A stretch of 64,000 nt of DNA from Ascidia mentula (Eukaryota > Chordata > Ascidiacea > Phlebobranchia > Ascidiidae), in contig OX387199.1 of the NCBI GenBank assembly GCA_947561715.1, forward strand, positions 749,001-813,000. Direction: 5' to 3'. Under the pieces are notes generated by a model that was given only the letters and a program-made list of their open reading frames with translations, had not been told where the DNA came from and did no database searches. The stretch's first letter is position 1. Each line of letters opens with the position of its first letter. This document shows positions 23,212-33,317 of this stretch, in pieces. Both the position numbers and the translations under genes were made by a program.

Positions 23212-25407
23212 GTTGCAAATGTTATGAGGTTTGTATTGTAATAGAAATTGTTAAAACCTTATTTCTGTCTGCAATAATAACAATTTAATTCCTGCCTGTC
23301 TGTTTCCCTGATAGCACCCAACCATCTTATATATTGTGCCAATGTTAGATGCATGAAATCCCAAGCACCTTTTGTGTACGCCTAACGTCATATATTTTGG
23401 CTTAATTGAAGTCGGAGGAAGGATTGTTGGTCTTAATACGGCCGCCAGTGTCGTGCAATCCTGCAGTGACTGCAACTTCCTCATGAAAGAGTGATTATGG
23501 CGGCTGTGGTTTGGAAGGAGAAGTGTTTGATCTGCAACGTGTTTATTACAAAATTGCCCAATGTTGGTGTGCATGTCTAGAAACATCGACGTTTAATCCA
23601 GCAGACTTTTGCACAACTTCACATTTACGTTTTCTGTAGCCTTTGTAAAGCTGCGTTACGTTGTGTCGCAAACTCTTAGGTGTGTGCCTACAAGTGCAAA
23701 AGCGAGCACAGTGCCACAGTCAGCAGCTGAAAAGGTGCATGTTTATACAATGGTGGAAACCCGCACTACCATTTCTAATTGAATCCAACAGGAATTACAC
23801 AAAAAAAAACTATTTAAATATCCCGGCGCAATGTTTACCTCACAACTTCGTAAATCAACGATATTTGACAATGTTTTCTAAACCTGAACTAACGCAGTTA
23901 TTTAAAACCACCCTGCAGGTGTAAGAACGTAGGTGACAAAGCTTCAAACAACCCACAAGTAGCAATTGATCGTCGTTTTCATTGTTAACCACCAACCTTA
24001 ACGCTCTCTCTGCAACACAATATAAGGAAGCGGCATTTTGCATTTATTTATGTCTTGTAATTTGAATCCAGGAAGCCCTGACATTGGATGGGAATAAATC
24101 CGTCATGTGTACATAAGCACTGTCCATTGTGACTAACGCTTGTGAGCGGAAGTGGCAATGAATGGGTTGTCTCAAAATAGCCCGCTGTTCCTCATCACCA
24201 TTCCCAGTAAAAATCGTTTTCTTGTTCCTATGTTGTCAATGTGTCAAATGAGCGTGCGCTATTCCAGCAAGATACAAAAAACGCGAAAATTTATGTCGTA
24301 ATTTAAAATAGCGGCAATGTTATTTCGTTGAATTTCTTCTGTCATTGCGAAATCTCACAGAATATTTGAACGCTACGTAGCTGACTCCGTGCACCCGTCT
24401 TAACTTCCATCTTGTGAATCTAAAACCACGTTTCGCGGGAGGTTTTGGGAAGATAATCAACCACCACAAAAGCAACCGAGTGTATGTGGTGTCCATTACT
24501 TAATACGTAATCATAAGTTGCTATTTTGCACCAAATTCGCATCAGAAATGTTTTTTTTTATTATTAAATCGTTTAATACTTTGTGCAGTTGTAGAGAAAA
24601 AAATTTCTTTCACATTTAGAGAAAGTGAAAAACAATCAGATTCAACGGAAGAGATTTTGCCACTGAACAAATAGCTGGGAAAATGCTTCAAAGTTCTGAT
24701 GTCTTCGTTCTTTCCTTCATCCCCAAGGTAGTTTAACCTTACGCACACAACAGGGTTAAGATGCCTAATGAGCTAAAATCCCTGACCGATTTATGCGAGT
24801 CACCTTGACGAAAGTTTCGGTGACTCGAAACTTTCTTTAAAGAGGGTGGTCACTATCATAAACTCATTGTGACGTAATAACAGCGATTTTGGTTGCTATA
24901 CGATTAGATAGTCACATATGCACCGGACAAAGCACGCTGTTGATGAACCAAAATCAAACTTAAGACAAGCCTGTTGTCTGTCACTGCGACAACTTTTTTC
25001 AGCGTGTTTAACATGTCCCTGTGGACCCTTCGCCCTAGGAGGATTGCGGCTGTTGAATTGTTTCAAATGACGCTTGAAAATCATGATAAAGCGTGAAGGT
25101 GATTCTTGGGACAGTGTGTCTGCAACACCATGCAGGTAATACTAGGGACCTTACTGTTGTCTTTGTTCAAACATTATTTAATCAAAGAACGGATGAGACT
25201 AACGATTACCACGTGTACTTTAATTTCCTGTTTTGGTGAGTGACGTACTTCTTTAAACTTTGAAACCTCGGTGAAAACTGGTTATTGTTAATTTAGTTCT
25301 CCAAAACACCCAAAACTAAACACTTTTTATGGTAAATTGACTTTAATGTATGTGCAAACCATAACAATTGAAAGCTGCAGACAGGGTGTACACACTGATT
25401 CAAAATG
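23212..25407. other. No supported gene
   Basis: About 2.2 kb upstream of member 6. Short open frames on both strands lack signal exons or paired splice sites. I see nothing I can support here. Confidence 0.4.
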
Positions 25408-25612
25408 TAAGGTTTACCAGTGCAGTTGTGGACTGTGGCACTGTGCTAGCTTTAACACTAGCGGGCACACTAATTTCCACTTTGTGGTACCTTTCGGTCA
25501 ACGTCGATCCGTTTGGTTCTCTATACTGAATACCAAACAACAGAGACGATCCACCGTGGAGCGTGTTAAAGCTAGCATAGTGCAACAGTCAACAACTGCA
25601 CTGATAAACTTT
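25408..25612. mobile_element. Foldback/MITE-like element with about 51-bp inverted arms
   Basis: Left arm 25408-25458 begins TAAGGTTTACCAGTGCAG and ends GCTAGCTTTAACAC. Right arm 25562-25612 is its reverse complement with few mismatches (GTGTTAAAGCTAGCATAGTG to CTGATAAACTTTA). The roughly 100-base centre has no coding capacity. The opposed open frames here are a by-product of the palindrome. Confidence 0.6.
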
Positions 25613-26153
25613 ACAGGTCAAAACAGATTTTCGCTTCAAACCGTTGCCCCGCCCAATCTGTAATTGTTTGACGTCATACGCGTACCCTACGTCCCGATTC
25701 AGCCGGGACTGTTCTGGTTTACACACTATCTCGGCCAGTTGTTATAACTCGGTTATTTAGGCGATCAATTACAATGTCATGATATGGTCTATACAGTCAC
25801 GTCTGTTAATTATGATTTTGTGTTTCATTTGCTCTAGTTATCAAACGTTGCAAGTCGGTTTTGGCAACTATTCAGTGCTGCAAGTGATGTTTATTTGACT
25901 GCCTCTTCGAAAGCGTCCTGTTGTAATGTTGTAAAATTTGCCTGTGATGTCATATGTTGCCCTCCCTCAAACAACAATTCATTGCAAACTTGTTTTTATT
26001 GCGTGAACTTCAACCCAGGTCGCTTTATTTAGTTTGCAGGTTTCATCTTGTGGTTGTCTGCAAAGAAGTTGATTTAATTATTTTGTGTCATGCATTTACA
26101 TAGGTTAGAACGTAAAACTTACATTAAAACTATGTAGATTTATAATTCTTTGT

Positions 26154-26412
26154 CTACTGAAAGTTTATTTGGTCGTTACCTGATGCGTCTTCTGTTTCCC
26201 CTGCTTTGTTGGCGATTCCTTCTTCATCCCAACCAACAGATTGCCTTCAAATTAATATAAATATTATTGTGCGCAAACTCGGGTTTAAATAACACTTACC
26301 CTCCATTGTTGCTGCTTATTCCACCGCCTACGTTGATCACTGGTTGGTTCGCCACTGCCGGGAAAAGTCCATTTATTACACCGATGCACATCAGCAACAC
26401 AAACACCTTCAT
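26154..26412 (-). CDS. Small secreted peptide, SNNGG family member 7 (about 67 aa)
   Basis: Exon 1, 26300-26412: leader MKVFVLLMCIGVINGLFPAV, then ANQPVINVGGGISSNNGG, phase 2, GTAAGT donor. Exon 2 starts at 26244: QSVGWDEEGIANKAGETEDAS. It either splices at GTAACG (phase 1) to an unseen terminal exon or reads through to TAG at 26154. The read-through frame is given. A short spacing SNNGG-GQSVGWDE matches members 1 and 8. Confidence 0.66.
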
Positions 26413-26940
26413 ATTGTTACTTGTCTTGTCAGATTTTTTACTGAAATGTTATAACAGGGTTCGTCCGAACTAAAGTTTTCCACGTTATGCTGTGACAACA
26501 ACCCGGACTACTGGATTTTATCAAGCACTTTTCCTTCCTCTGTTTGATTGAAACCTTCCCGCGATTGTTAAGAACTAGTTGTTATGCAGACCCCCTATCG
26601 TGTTGCTAACCACAACAACAAATGCCTTGTTGTGTGCGGATCTGTTGCGTACGTTTCCTCATACTGAGTAGTTAAAAGTCTAAGCATTGCGAACAGCTGG
26701 CAACTGTAAAGAACGTTGCTTTTATCTGAGGATGACGAGTTATAATATTAAAAAAATACGTCAGAATATCAAACTCTGCTTGCTTGTTTTCATCCAAACC
26801 GATTCAAAACATATTTTTTTGACAATAGTTTATAACGTGTGTCAGTCTACAGAAGCCTCTGCGACCATTTTAGTTACTGTCTCCCGGACTCTGAGTAATG
26901 TATCACACTGTTTCCAGCAATACAAACACACATAACTGAT

Positions 26941-27030
26941 GAATGCTTATTGTATTAAATCGAAGCTTAATGGGTCCTCCATGTTGAAAGGGTCTCTGTG
27001 GCCACCGTTCTTTTCAAAATCTAAAATAGT
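26941..27030 (-). other. Possible alternative terminal exon of member 8
   Basis: After a CTATTTTAG acceptor the sequence reads DFEKNGGHRDPFNMEDPLSF, then DLIQ and TAA, in phase 1 and with family-like acidic content. It lies downstream of the apparent stop of member 8. A weak GTCACT donor in the preceding exon would join it in frame. Confidence 0.35.
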
Positions 27031-27099
27031 TTGTAATACGTTAAATTTATTTTCATAAAGTTCTGCTTTCGTTTGAAAGATTCTCAGAGTCGTTTTACC

Positions 27100-27788
27100 T
27101 TAGTGACGTAACTGGTCGACAAAGTCTTCCAGAACTTGTTGGCTGCAAATACATTTTTACATATCAGTGGTTTTGTGTTGGTTAGCAGCCTGGTGTCGTC
27201 TTACCTGTTGAAATTCATGGGGTTTCCTGCGTCTTCTTCTGCTTCTAACAAAAGTTAAAATGAATCAAAATATTAGATATCCAATGACACGCAAACAAAT
27301 CAAAATCATTTCGATATTTTTCATTCTATTTCCAGAGAATATTAACCTGCATTTGAAAGGAACTCTTCCATCAGAGATTCAACTACGTTCCTTGGCCCAA
27401 ATTCGTCCCACTCAGGCTTGTACCTGCAAACCAACACAGGTTTACTAAATTTATTCTGCTGGTTTCTTGCCAGTAACGGATGGAAGTATCGCAAAACAAA
27501 ATGCATGCGAACAAACTCCATCCAAGACATTAGGAACTCGTGCGTATTTCGCTATGTCAGCCACCAATTATAATTATGATATACGTGCATATGTTTTTGC
27601 AAATTTTACCTTATTATAAACATTGTAATTTGGACACAAAAGAACTCATAACAAGTACTTTGTATTTGTGTTCTTAAACTCAGACATTACCTCCCAGTTC
27701 TATCCGGCTTTTTGAAATAGGCCGCCATCACCTGGTAATGTTGAAATGAGGCAAGCAGGGTTATCAACAATAACAAGTTTGATTGCAT
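27100..27788 (-). CDS. Small secreted peptide, SNNGG-like family member 8 (85 aa)
   Basis: Exons 27691-27788, 27347-27423, 27205-27244 and 27100-27142 close in frame. The leader is MQSNLLLLITLLASFQHYQV, followed by MAAYFKKPDRTGR; SNNGG is replaced. Exon 2 keeps the Trp-Asp-Glu motif: YKPEWDEFGPRNVVESLMEE, then FLSNA. Exons 3-4: EAEEDAGNPMNFN and SQQVLEDFVDQLRH, then TAA. Phases are 2, 1, 2. This is the most diverged of the eight, with an extra intron near the end. Confidence 0.68.
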
Positions 27789-28536
27789 TCTGCTCCAGTT
27801 AGGAAACTTAAATATGAAAAATATGATGAAACAAAAACCCATATCTAACGCCAACGGCGAATTCATATTTAACTTCAATTCTCGATGCATTAAAAATTTT
27901 CCAATATTTTTGTTGAAAATTCTGTACATATTTTACCACCATTCGTTCCAGAGCCTTTAGTTAATTGTAAACTTGCGATACCTAATAGTTGTGGTAAACT
28001 TGCTGCAAATAATAATGATTATTATACTATTATATAATACGTACGTAGTCGCGTCTCGTTAGCGAACTGACTTTCTGCGTTGGTTGCTGCATTGCTTTGT
28101 ATAGTGTCGCTTTCCTTTACCAGGATGGATGTTTTCATAATTGAACTTCTGCTTATTGTGCAGCACCAGCTTCTTCCCATTCCTGCCTCCATTGTAAGCA
28201 TAGGAAGGTTGGGAAGGACGTGTTGTTGCTGACACGGGAAGCTGTCATGTGTTTACTGTGTTTCATGTAAAGCTTTAAGGTAAGCCCATGCTGTTTTGGA
28301 TTAAGGCACTGCTGTCTCTGAGGCTCGTTGCGAAAGTGTGGCCCAAAAGTACGCAAATACTCCACTCCCCTCCCCTCCAATGCGGGTAAAACACTAACTT
28401 AAGCTGAGATAGATCACTGATTTTTGTTCCATTTGGTTATTTTATGACTTTCTTGTGCAAAATTTGTCAGTTTGTTTAGAAACGCAATAGTTCTGGTTTC
28501 GGGCTGTAGTAAGATGGTCGTATATGTTCTGTAATC
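27789..28536. other. No supported gene
   Basis: AT-rich flank between member 8 and the minisatellite. No signal exon or paired splice sites are visible. Confidence 0.4.
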
Positions 28537-29738
28537 AAACGCTAAGCAATGCTACGAAAGTTAAAATAAACGCTGAGCAATGTTACGAAAGTTAAAATAA
28601 ACGCTGAGCAATGCTACGAAAGTTAAAATAAACGCTGAGCAATGCTACGAAAGTTAAAATAAACGCTGAGCAATGCTACGAAAGTTAAAATAAACGCTGA
28701 GCAATGCTACGAAAGTTAAAATAAACGCTGAGCAATGCTACGAAAGTTAAAATAAACGCTGAGCAATGCTACGAAAGTTAAAATAAACGCTGAGCAATGC
28801 TACGAAAGTTAAAATAAACGCTGAGCAATGCTACGAAAGTTAAAATAAACGCTGAGCAATGCTACGAAAGTTAAAATAAACGCTGAGCAATGCTACGAAA
28901 GTTAAAATAAACGCTGAGCAATGCTACGAAAGTTAAAATAAACGCTGAGCAATGCTACGAAAGTTAAAATAAACGCTGAGCAATGCTACGAAAGTTAAAA
29001 TAAACGCTTAGCAATGCTACGAAAGTTAAAATAAACGCTGAGCAATGCTACGAAAGTTAAAATAAACGCTTAGCAATGCTACGAAAGTTAAAATAAACGC
29101 TGAGCAATGCTACGAAAGTTAAAATAAACGCTGAGCAATGCTACGAAAGTTAAAATAAACGCTGAGCAATGCTACGAAAGTTAAAATAAACGCTGAGCAA
29201 TGCTACGAAAGTTAAAATAAACGCTGAGCAATGCTACGAAAGTTAAAATAAACGCTGAGCAATGCTACGAAAGTTAAAATAAACGCTTAGCAATGCTACG
29301 AAAGTTAAAATAAACGCTGAGCAATGCTACGAAAGTTAAAATAAGCGCTTAGCAATGCTACGAAAGTTAAAATAAACGCTGAGCAATGTTACGAAAGTTA
29401 AAATAAACGCTTAGCAATGCTACGAAAGTTAAAATAAACGCTGAGCAATGCTACGAAAGTTAAAATAAACGCTGAGCAATGCTACGAAAGTTAAAATAAA
29501 CGCTTAGCAATGATACGGAAGTTAAAATAAACGCTGAGCAATGCTACGAAAGTTAAAATAAACGCTGAGCAATGCTACGAAAGTTAAAATAAACGCTTAG
29601 CAATGCTACGAAAGTTAAAATAAACGCTGAGCAATGCTACGAAAGTTAAAATAAACGCTTAGCAATGCTACGAAAGTTAAAATAAACGCTTAGCAATGCT
29701 ACGAAAGTTAAAATAAGCGCTTAGCAATGCTACGAAAA
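28537..29738 (+). repeat. 31-bp minisatellite, about 39 copies
   Basis: The unit CGCTGAGCAATGCTACGAAA plus GTTAAAATAAA (31 bases) is repeated head to tail for about 1.2 kb with very few changes. Most changes are GAG to TAG in the first seven bases, interspersed rather than blocked. Degenerate single units at 39148-39235 mark the paralogous position in the duplicated segment. Confidence 0.95.
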
Positions 29739-30059
29739 ACAATCTTCCTCCATACAAATGCTCGGCGACGATTTGTGATTTTTTATTTGTACTTCGAATG
29801 TGAATAAATACATTCCGAAAAATAAGATGGTGTCGAAATTCCTTCTTCAATCATCTCTGTGCGGAGTTTTACTTTGGTCTATGTAGGCTGTAATAAATGT
29901 TTGAGGCATGTTACAACATTTGTTACGTTCAGCCATTTGCCAAAGAACACAGAAATTCAATACTTACGTTTTGAGTATTATTAAGGCATCGTTTTAGTTC
30001 TTTTAACAGAGAAAACAAAATGATAAGCGCAGAATCGTTGTTCGTTACCAATTTGTTTA

Positions 30060-30392
30060 TTAAATAATGTTTTTACCTTTGAAAAGATCCTGGTCAGACA
30101 CCGACCACTCATCAAAAAGATCAAGCTCTTCCAATTCACTTTCATCATTGCTCTCCGCTCTGTAACGTAGTAATATAAGTAAAGCATTGTCGTGTCAAAT
30201 ATCGGATTACAAAAGTTGTTCATTGTGGTTGGTTTAAAGTCAGCATTAAGTTGTTAGAATGCGGTCACTACCAAAGTTGTTGATATTTCTTAAAACTGCC
30301 AGAAGATTGTTGCATATCGCTTACTCTTGTCCGTTGCAGTTATCCGTGAATACCATCCAGCACACAAGAAATATTATCACTAACTTGTTCAT
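30060..30392 (-). CDS. Small acidic secreted peptide, second family, copy 1 (55 aa)
   Basis: Exon 1, 30325-30392: leader MNKLVIIFLVCWMVFTDNC, then NGQ, phase 2, GTAAGC donor. Exon 2, 30060-30159: EAESNDESELEELDLFDEW, then SVSDQDLFKGKNII and TAA. A minus-strand AATAAA overlaps the position just past the stop, supporting a two-exon gene. A splice at GTAAAA inside exon 2 is possible but not needed. The mature part is about 30 residues, rich in Glu and Asp. No known family; it resembles the SNNGG genes in layout and phase but not in motif. Confidence 0.7.
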
Positions 30393-30606
30393 ATTCTTGG
30401 CTCTTTTTCCATAGATTTCACACCAATTCTAACCAACTAACTAACAGCGGTTTGCTCACAACAACTCATTATATTTCGGCTGGTTTTTACTTCAAATGAA
30501 CCGGACACGTCACGTTACATCCATATGTTGTATTGCAAACCTCTACTAGAACTCACGCTTTTTGAGCTGTCACTTAGTGCTTTGGAACAAAAATACTTTC
30601 AGTTAG

Positions 30607-30614
30607 TCACGTGA
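30607..30614. promoter_or_regulatory. TCACGTGA E-box upstream of copy 1
   Basis: Palindromic TCACGTGA about 215 bases before the ATG. The same octamer, followed by GATAA-type sequence, occurs before copy 2 (40326) and twice before copy 3 (41473, 41593). This is the core bound by MITF/TFE- or USF-type bHLH-zip factors. Confidence 0.4.
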
Positions 30615-31240
30615 TAAAAGTAGCGGGAAAGTCTTCTGCCTGTTGAGCTTGATGAAAACATATGTCGGTGTTAAAACGACACGTTGCATTTTGTATCGGA
30701 AAGCTCGGAACTTGGTTGTTGGCAAATGAAGTGGACACGTCACGCTACATACATATGTTGCATTGCAAACCTCTACTAGAACTGGTTTTATCAGTATCTG
30801 TATGGGTAACTTTGGAACATTACATGATGTTGAACACATTTGACACATTATGCATTATTTTTACTTGGCATGTGATATAACACACGATGACAAGGCGACG
30901 GATCAGAAGACAAACACCAATTGCTTCTTCGAAACGTAAACCAAGTTTTTGTCAATACAGGTGAGACTTTTCAGGGTTAATGGCATTTCAAACCACGATC
31001 CAAAACCGCTGCAGGAAAAACGTTTTCTTCGGCAGTAGGTCTGGGTTGGTATTAAGCAAGCTTAAATCTTCTTTCGTTGCAGACTGAAAACGGCGCTTTT
31101 CGAGCTGTTACGTAATGCTTTGGAACAAAAGTACTTGCCAATGTTTTCATTCCTTTTTTCCCGCGGTCGGCAGTTAGTCACGTGATAAAAGTAGCGGGAA
31201 AGTAGTTTCTGCCTGCTGAGTTTGATGGAAAATACTACTA

Positions 31241-31470
31241 CACCGGGGCACAAAGTTTTTTCCAAACTTGACCCACATATAAGTCTGTGTAAAACAGAAA
31301 TCTGTGCGAATTTTAATGATTAGGCGTAAACAGGGCAACCACCTGTTATTTTTGTTTATATATTTAAGTTGAAATACTACACGAAATCGTAGCGTTAATA
31401 TTCGCACAGATTTCTATGTTACATAGGCTTATGTGTGGATCAAGTTTGGAAAAAACTTTGTGCCCCGGTG
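31241..31470. mobile_element. MITE with about 70-bp terminal inverted repeats and TA target duplication
   Basis: The element starts CACCGGGGCACAAAGTTTTT and ends AAAAACTTTGTGCCCCGGTG. The inverted arms extend inward about 70 bases with few mismatches. TA flanks both ends (31239-31240 and 31471-31472), the signature of Tc1/mariner-type insertion. There is no transposase. It interrupts a local repeat containing GAGTTTGATGGAAA. Confidence 0.8.
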
Positions 31471-31529
31471 TAAAAGTATCTACCGAGTTTGATGGAAACA
31501 TATGGCGGAGTAAAACGACACGTTGCATT

Positions 31530-31596
31530 TTCAGCGTCATCCATAGAATCATGTTGATGCTTCGTTTCGTCCTTAGCATCAACACGCCTATCCTCT
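31530..31596 (-). pseudogene. Relic exon of the second acidic family
   Basis: After an acceptor at 31597-31598 the frame reads REDRRVDAKDETKHQHDSM, then DDAE, closely matching exon 2 of the gene at 41126-41385. No signal exon is present upstream, and the downstream sequence is interrupted by the neighbouring repeat and MITE. Probably a broken duplicate. Confidence 0.5.
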
Positions 31597-33317
31597 CTGT
31601 AAATTGATTTTGTCACATATATCGATTTACTAGCAGTAGATTTCTTGGAGCATTGGCTTTGTACAAGAACGCGACACACTGCATGTCGTCATAAACAAGG
31701 CAAGTGCTTTTACAGGTTGTCGTGAAATTATGACAAGACTTGTCTTAATAGGCATGTGCCATCGGAGGTACGCAAGTTGCCCTGATCCTTGCGCGCTCTA
31801 CGCTTGCGTGAGTGATTGACTGTGTGCTGTCGCGCACGTGTTCAGATAGTGTGGTTTTTCGTTCTTGTCCGGGCGTATGTACTGTTTTCTTTTGGCCTCT
31901 GTGTTTTGCAGTTGCTCCTTAGTTACAGTGACTTAAAGCCTCGTGTATGACCAACTAACTTCATAACACCGGTCTTGTTCAAAGCCTTGTTTGCGAATGA
32001 ACATTGGGTTTTATTGTTACCCCCATGTAGTTTGGTTTTTATTTTTATTTATTTCTGCTTCATTTTGAGGAGTTTTTAATGTTTTTTGTACTTATGTGAA
32101 TCTTATTTGCTTGGTGTTCTTTTGCCAACAAGCTAAACAATTTATAGACTCCAGTGCAATTGTTTGTTTTTGCTTTTGTTTCGCGGAACAAACTAAACTG
32201 AAACTGTTTAGAAAGGATCAATTGGTAAGAAACAGTATAGTACAAGGTATCACATTGTTGCTGTCGCGGATGGCTGATATTTCAAAGGATCACGTGGTTG
32301 TCACACATGACTTGCGTTTGAAAGAATCACTTGAGTAAAAAGCCACGTTGCAGAAACTCGGCTGTTCAACCTCGTAGCTTGGCAGCAAAATGACCCAAAC
32401 GTTTACCAATGGGATTGACAAGTTTAACATTCATCATATTGGTTTTGTGACGAAAGCGGGTTTTCCAAACCAGCAGTTTGAAACTAAGTTTTAGACGAAA
32501 TAAACTTGTCAGACGACATATGATCAACCACTGAGTGAGTTCCTCTTTAAAATGGAGGTAATTTACGATCATGCAGCAGGAATACAATTTGCCAACATGG
32601 GATTCCCCTTAGTTGAGATTGATGGTTGGTGCAACGTCAAAATGAATAATTTAACAGTGAAATTGTTCATATCCATAAACATCATATACAATCGACGTTC
32701 ATATCCCAATGGCTTCCATCATTTTCACTAAATAGCGATATCTGCCTAACTACTTCCATCTGTTTTTAATTATTTCCAAACACTACATGAATTAATGGGC
32801 ATTTTCCATAAACACCCAATGCAGGATGTTGATTGTAAAAACTAAATTACTCAAGTCTAAACGCTCTTTCAACAGCAACCAAACATGTTTATCATAACAT
32901 GGGTGATTATAACACTGTTGCCTGATATAAATCTAATCTGCAGTGTGCGCTTTATTTAACAAAACTTACAATTAAGCGCTTTGTTTATAACCATGTTGTA
33001 GTTTTTCAATCCTTCCCATTAATGTGTGCAAAGGTTAAAACCAATTTTCTTTCACTACAGTTATGGTGGAGGATGTTTTGTGGTCAGTTGAATATTATCA
33101 TGGTGAACCGTGGGCGAGACTCTAAGGCTTGGGGCCTTGCTGCAAGAAGGCAATATGCGATTTTAATATGGCTGGAAAACTGCTTTAAAATTACTTTTAT
33201 TTTCATGCATAATATTTATTTCCAAATACACAGAGGGTAAACATATTTCCGCTTATACAAAAAAAATTGTCAGAATAGTTTCGCTTATATCGTTTCACTC
33301 AAGTAGAAAAGTGTTCC

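Noticed and set aside
25337-25663. 108-codon plus-strand open frame with an opposed minus-strand frame
   Set aside because: Produced by the foldback arms at 25408-25612.
28537-29738. CRISPR array
   Set aside because: The repeats are directly contiguous with no unique spacers, and the genome is eukaryotic; it is a minisatellite.
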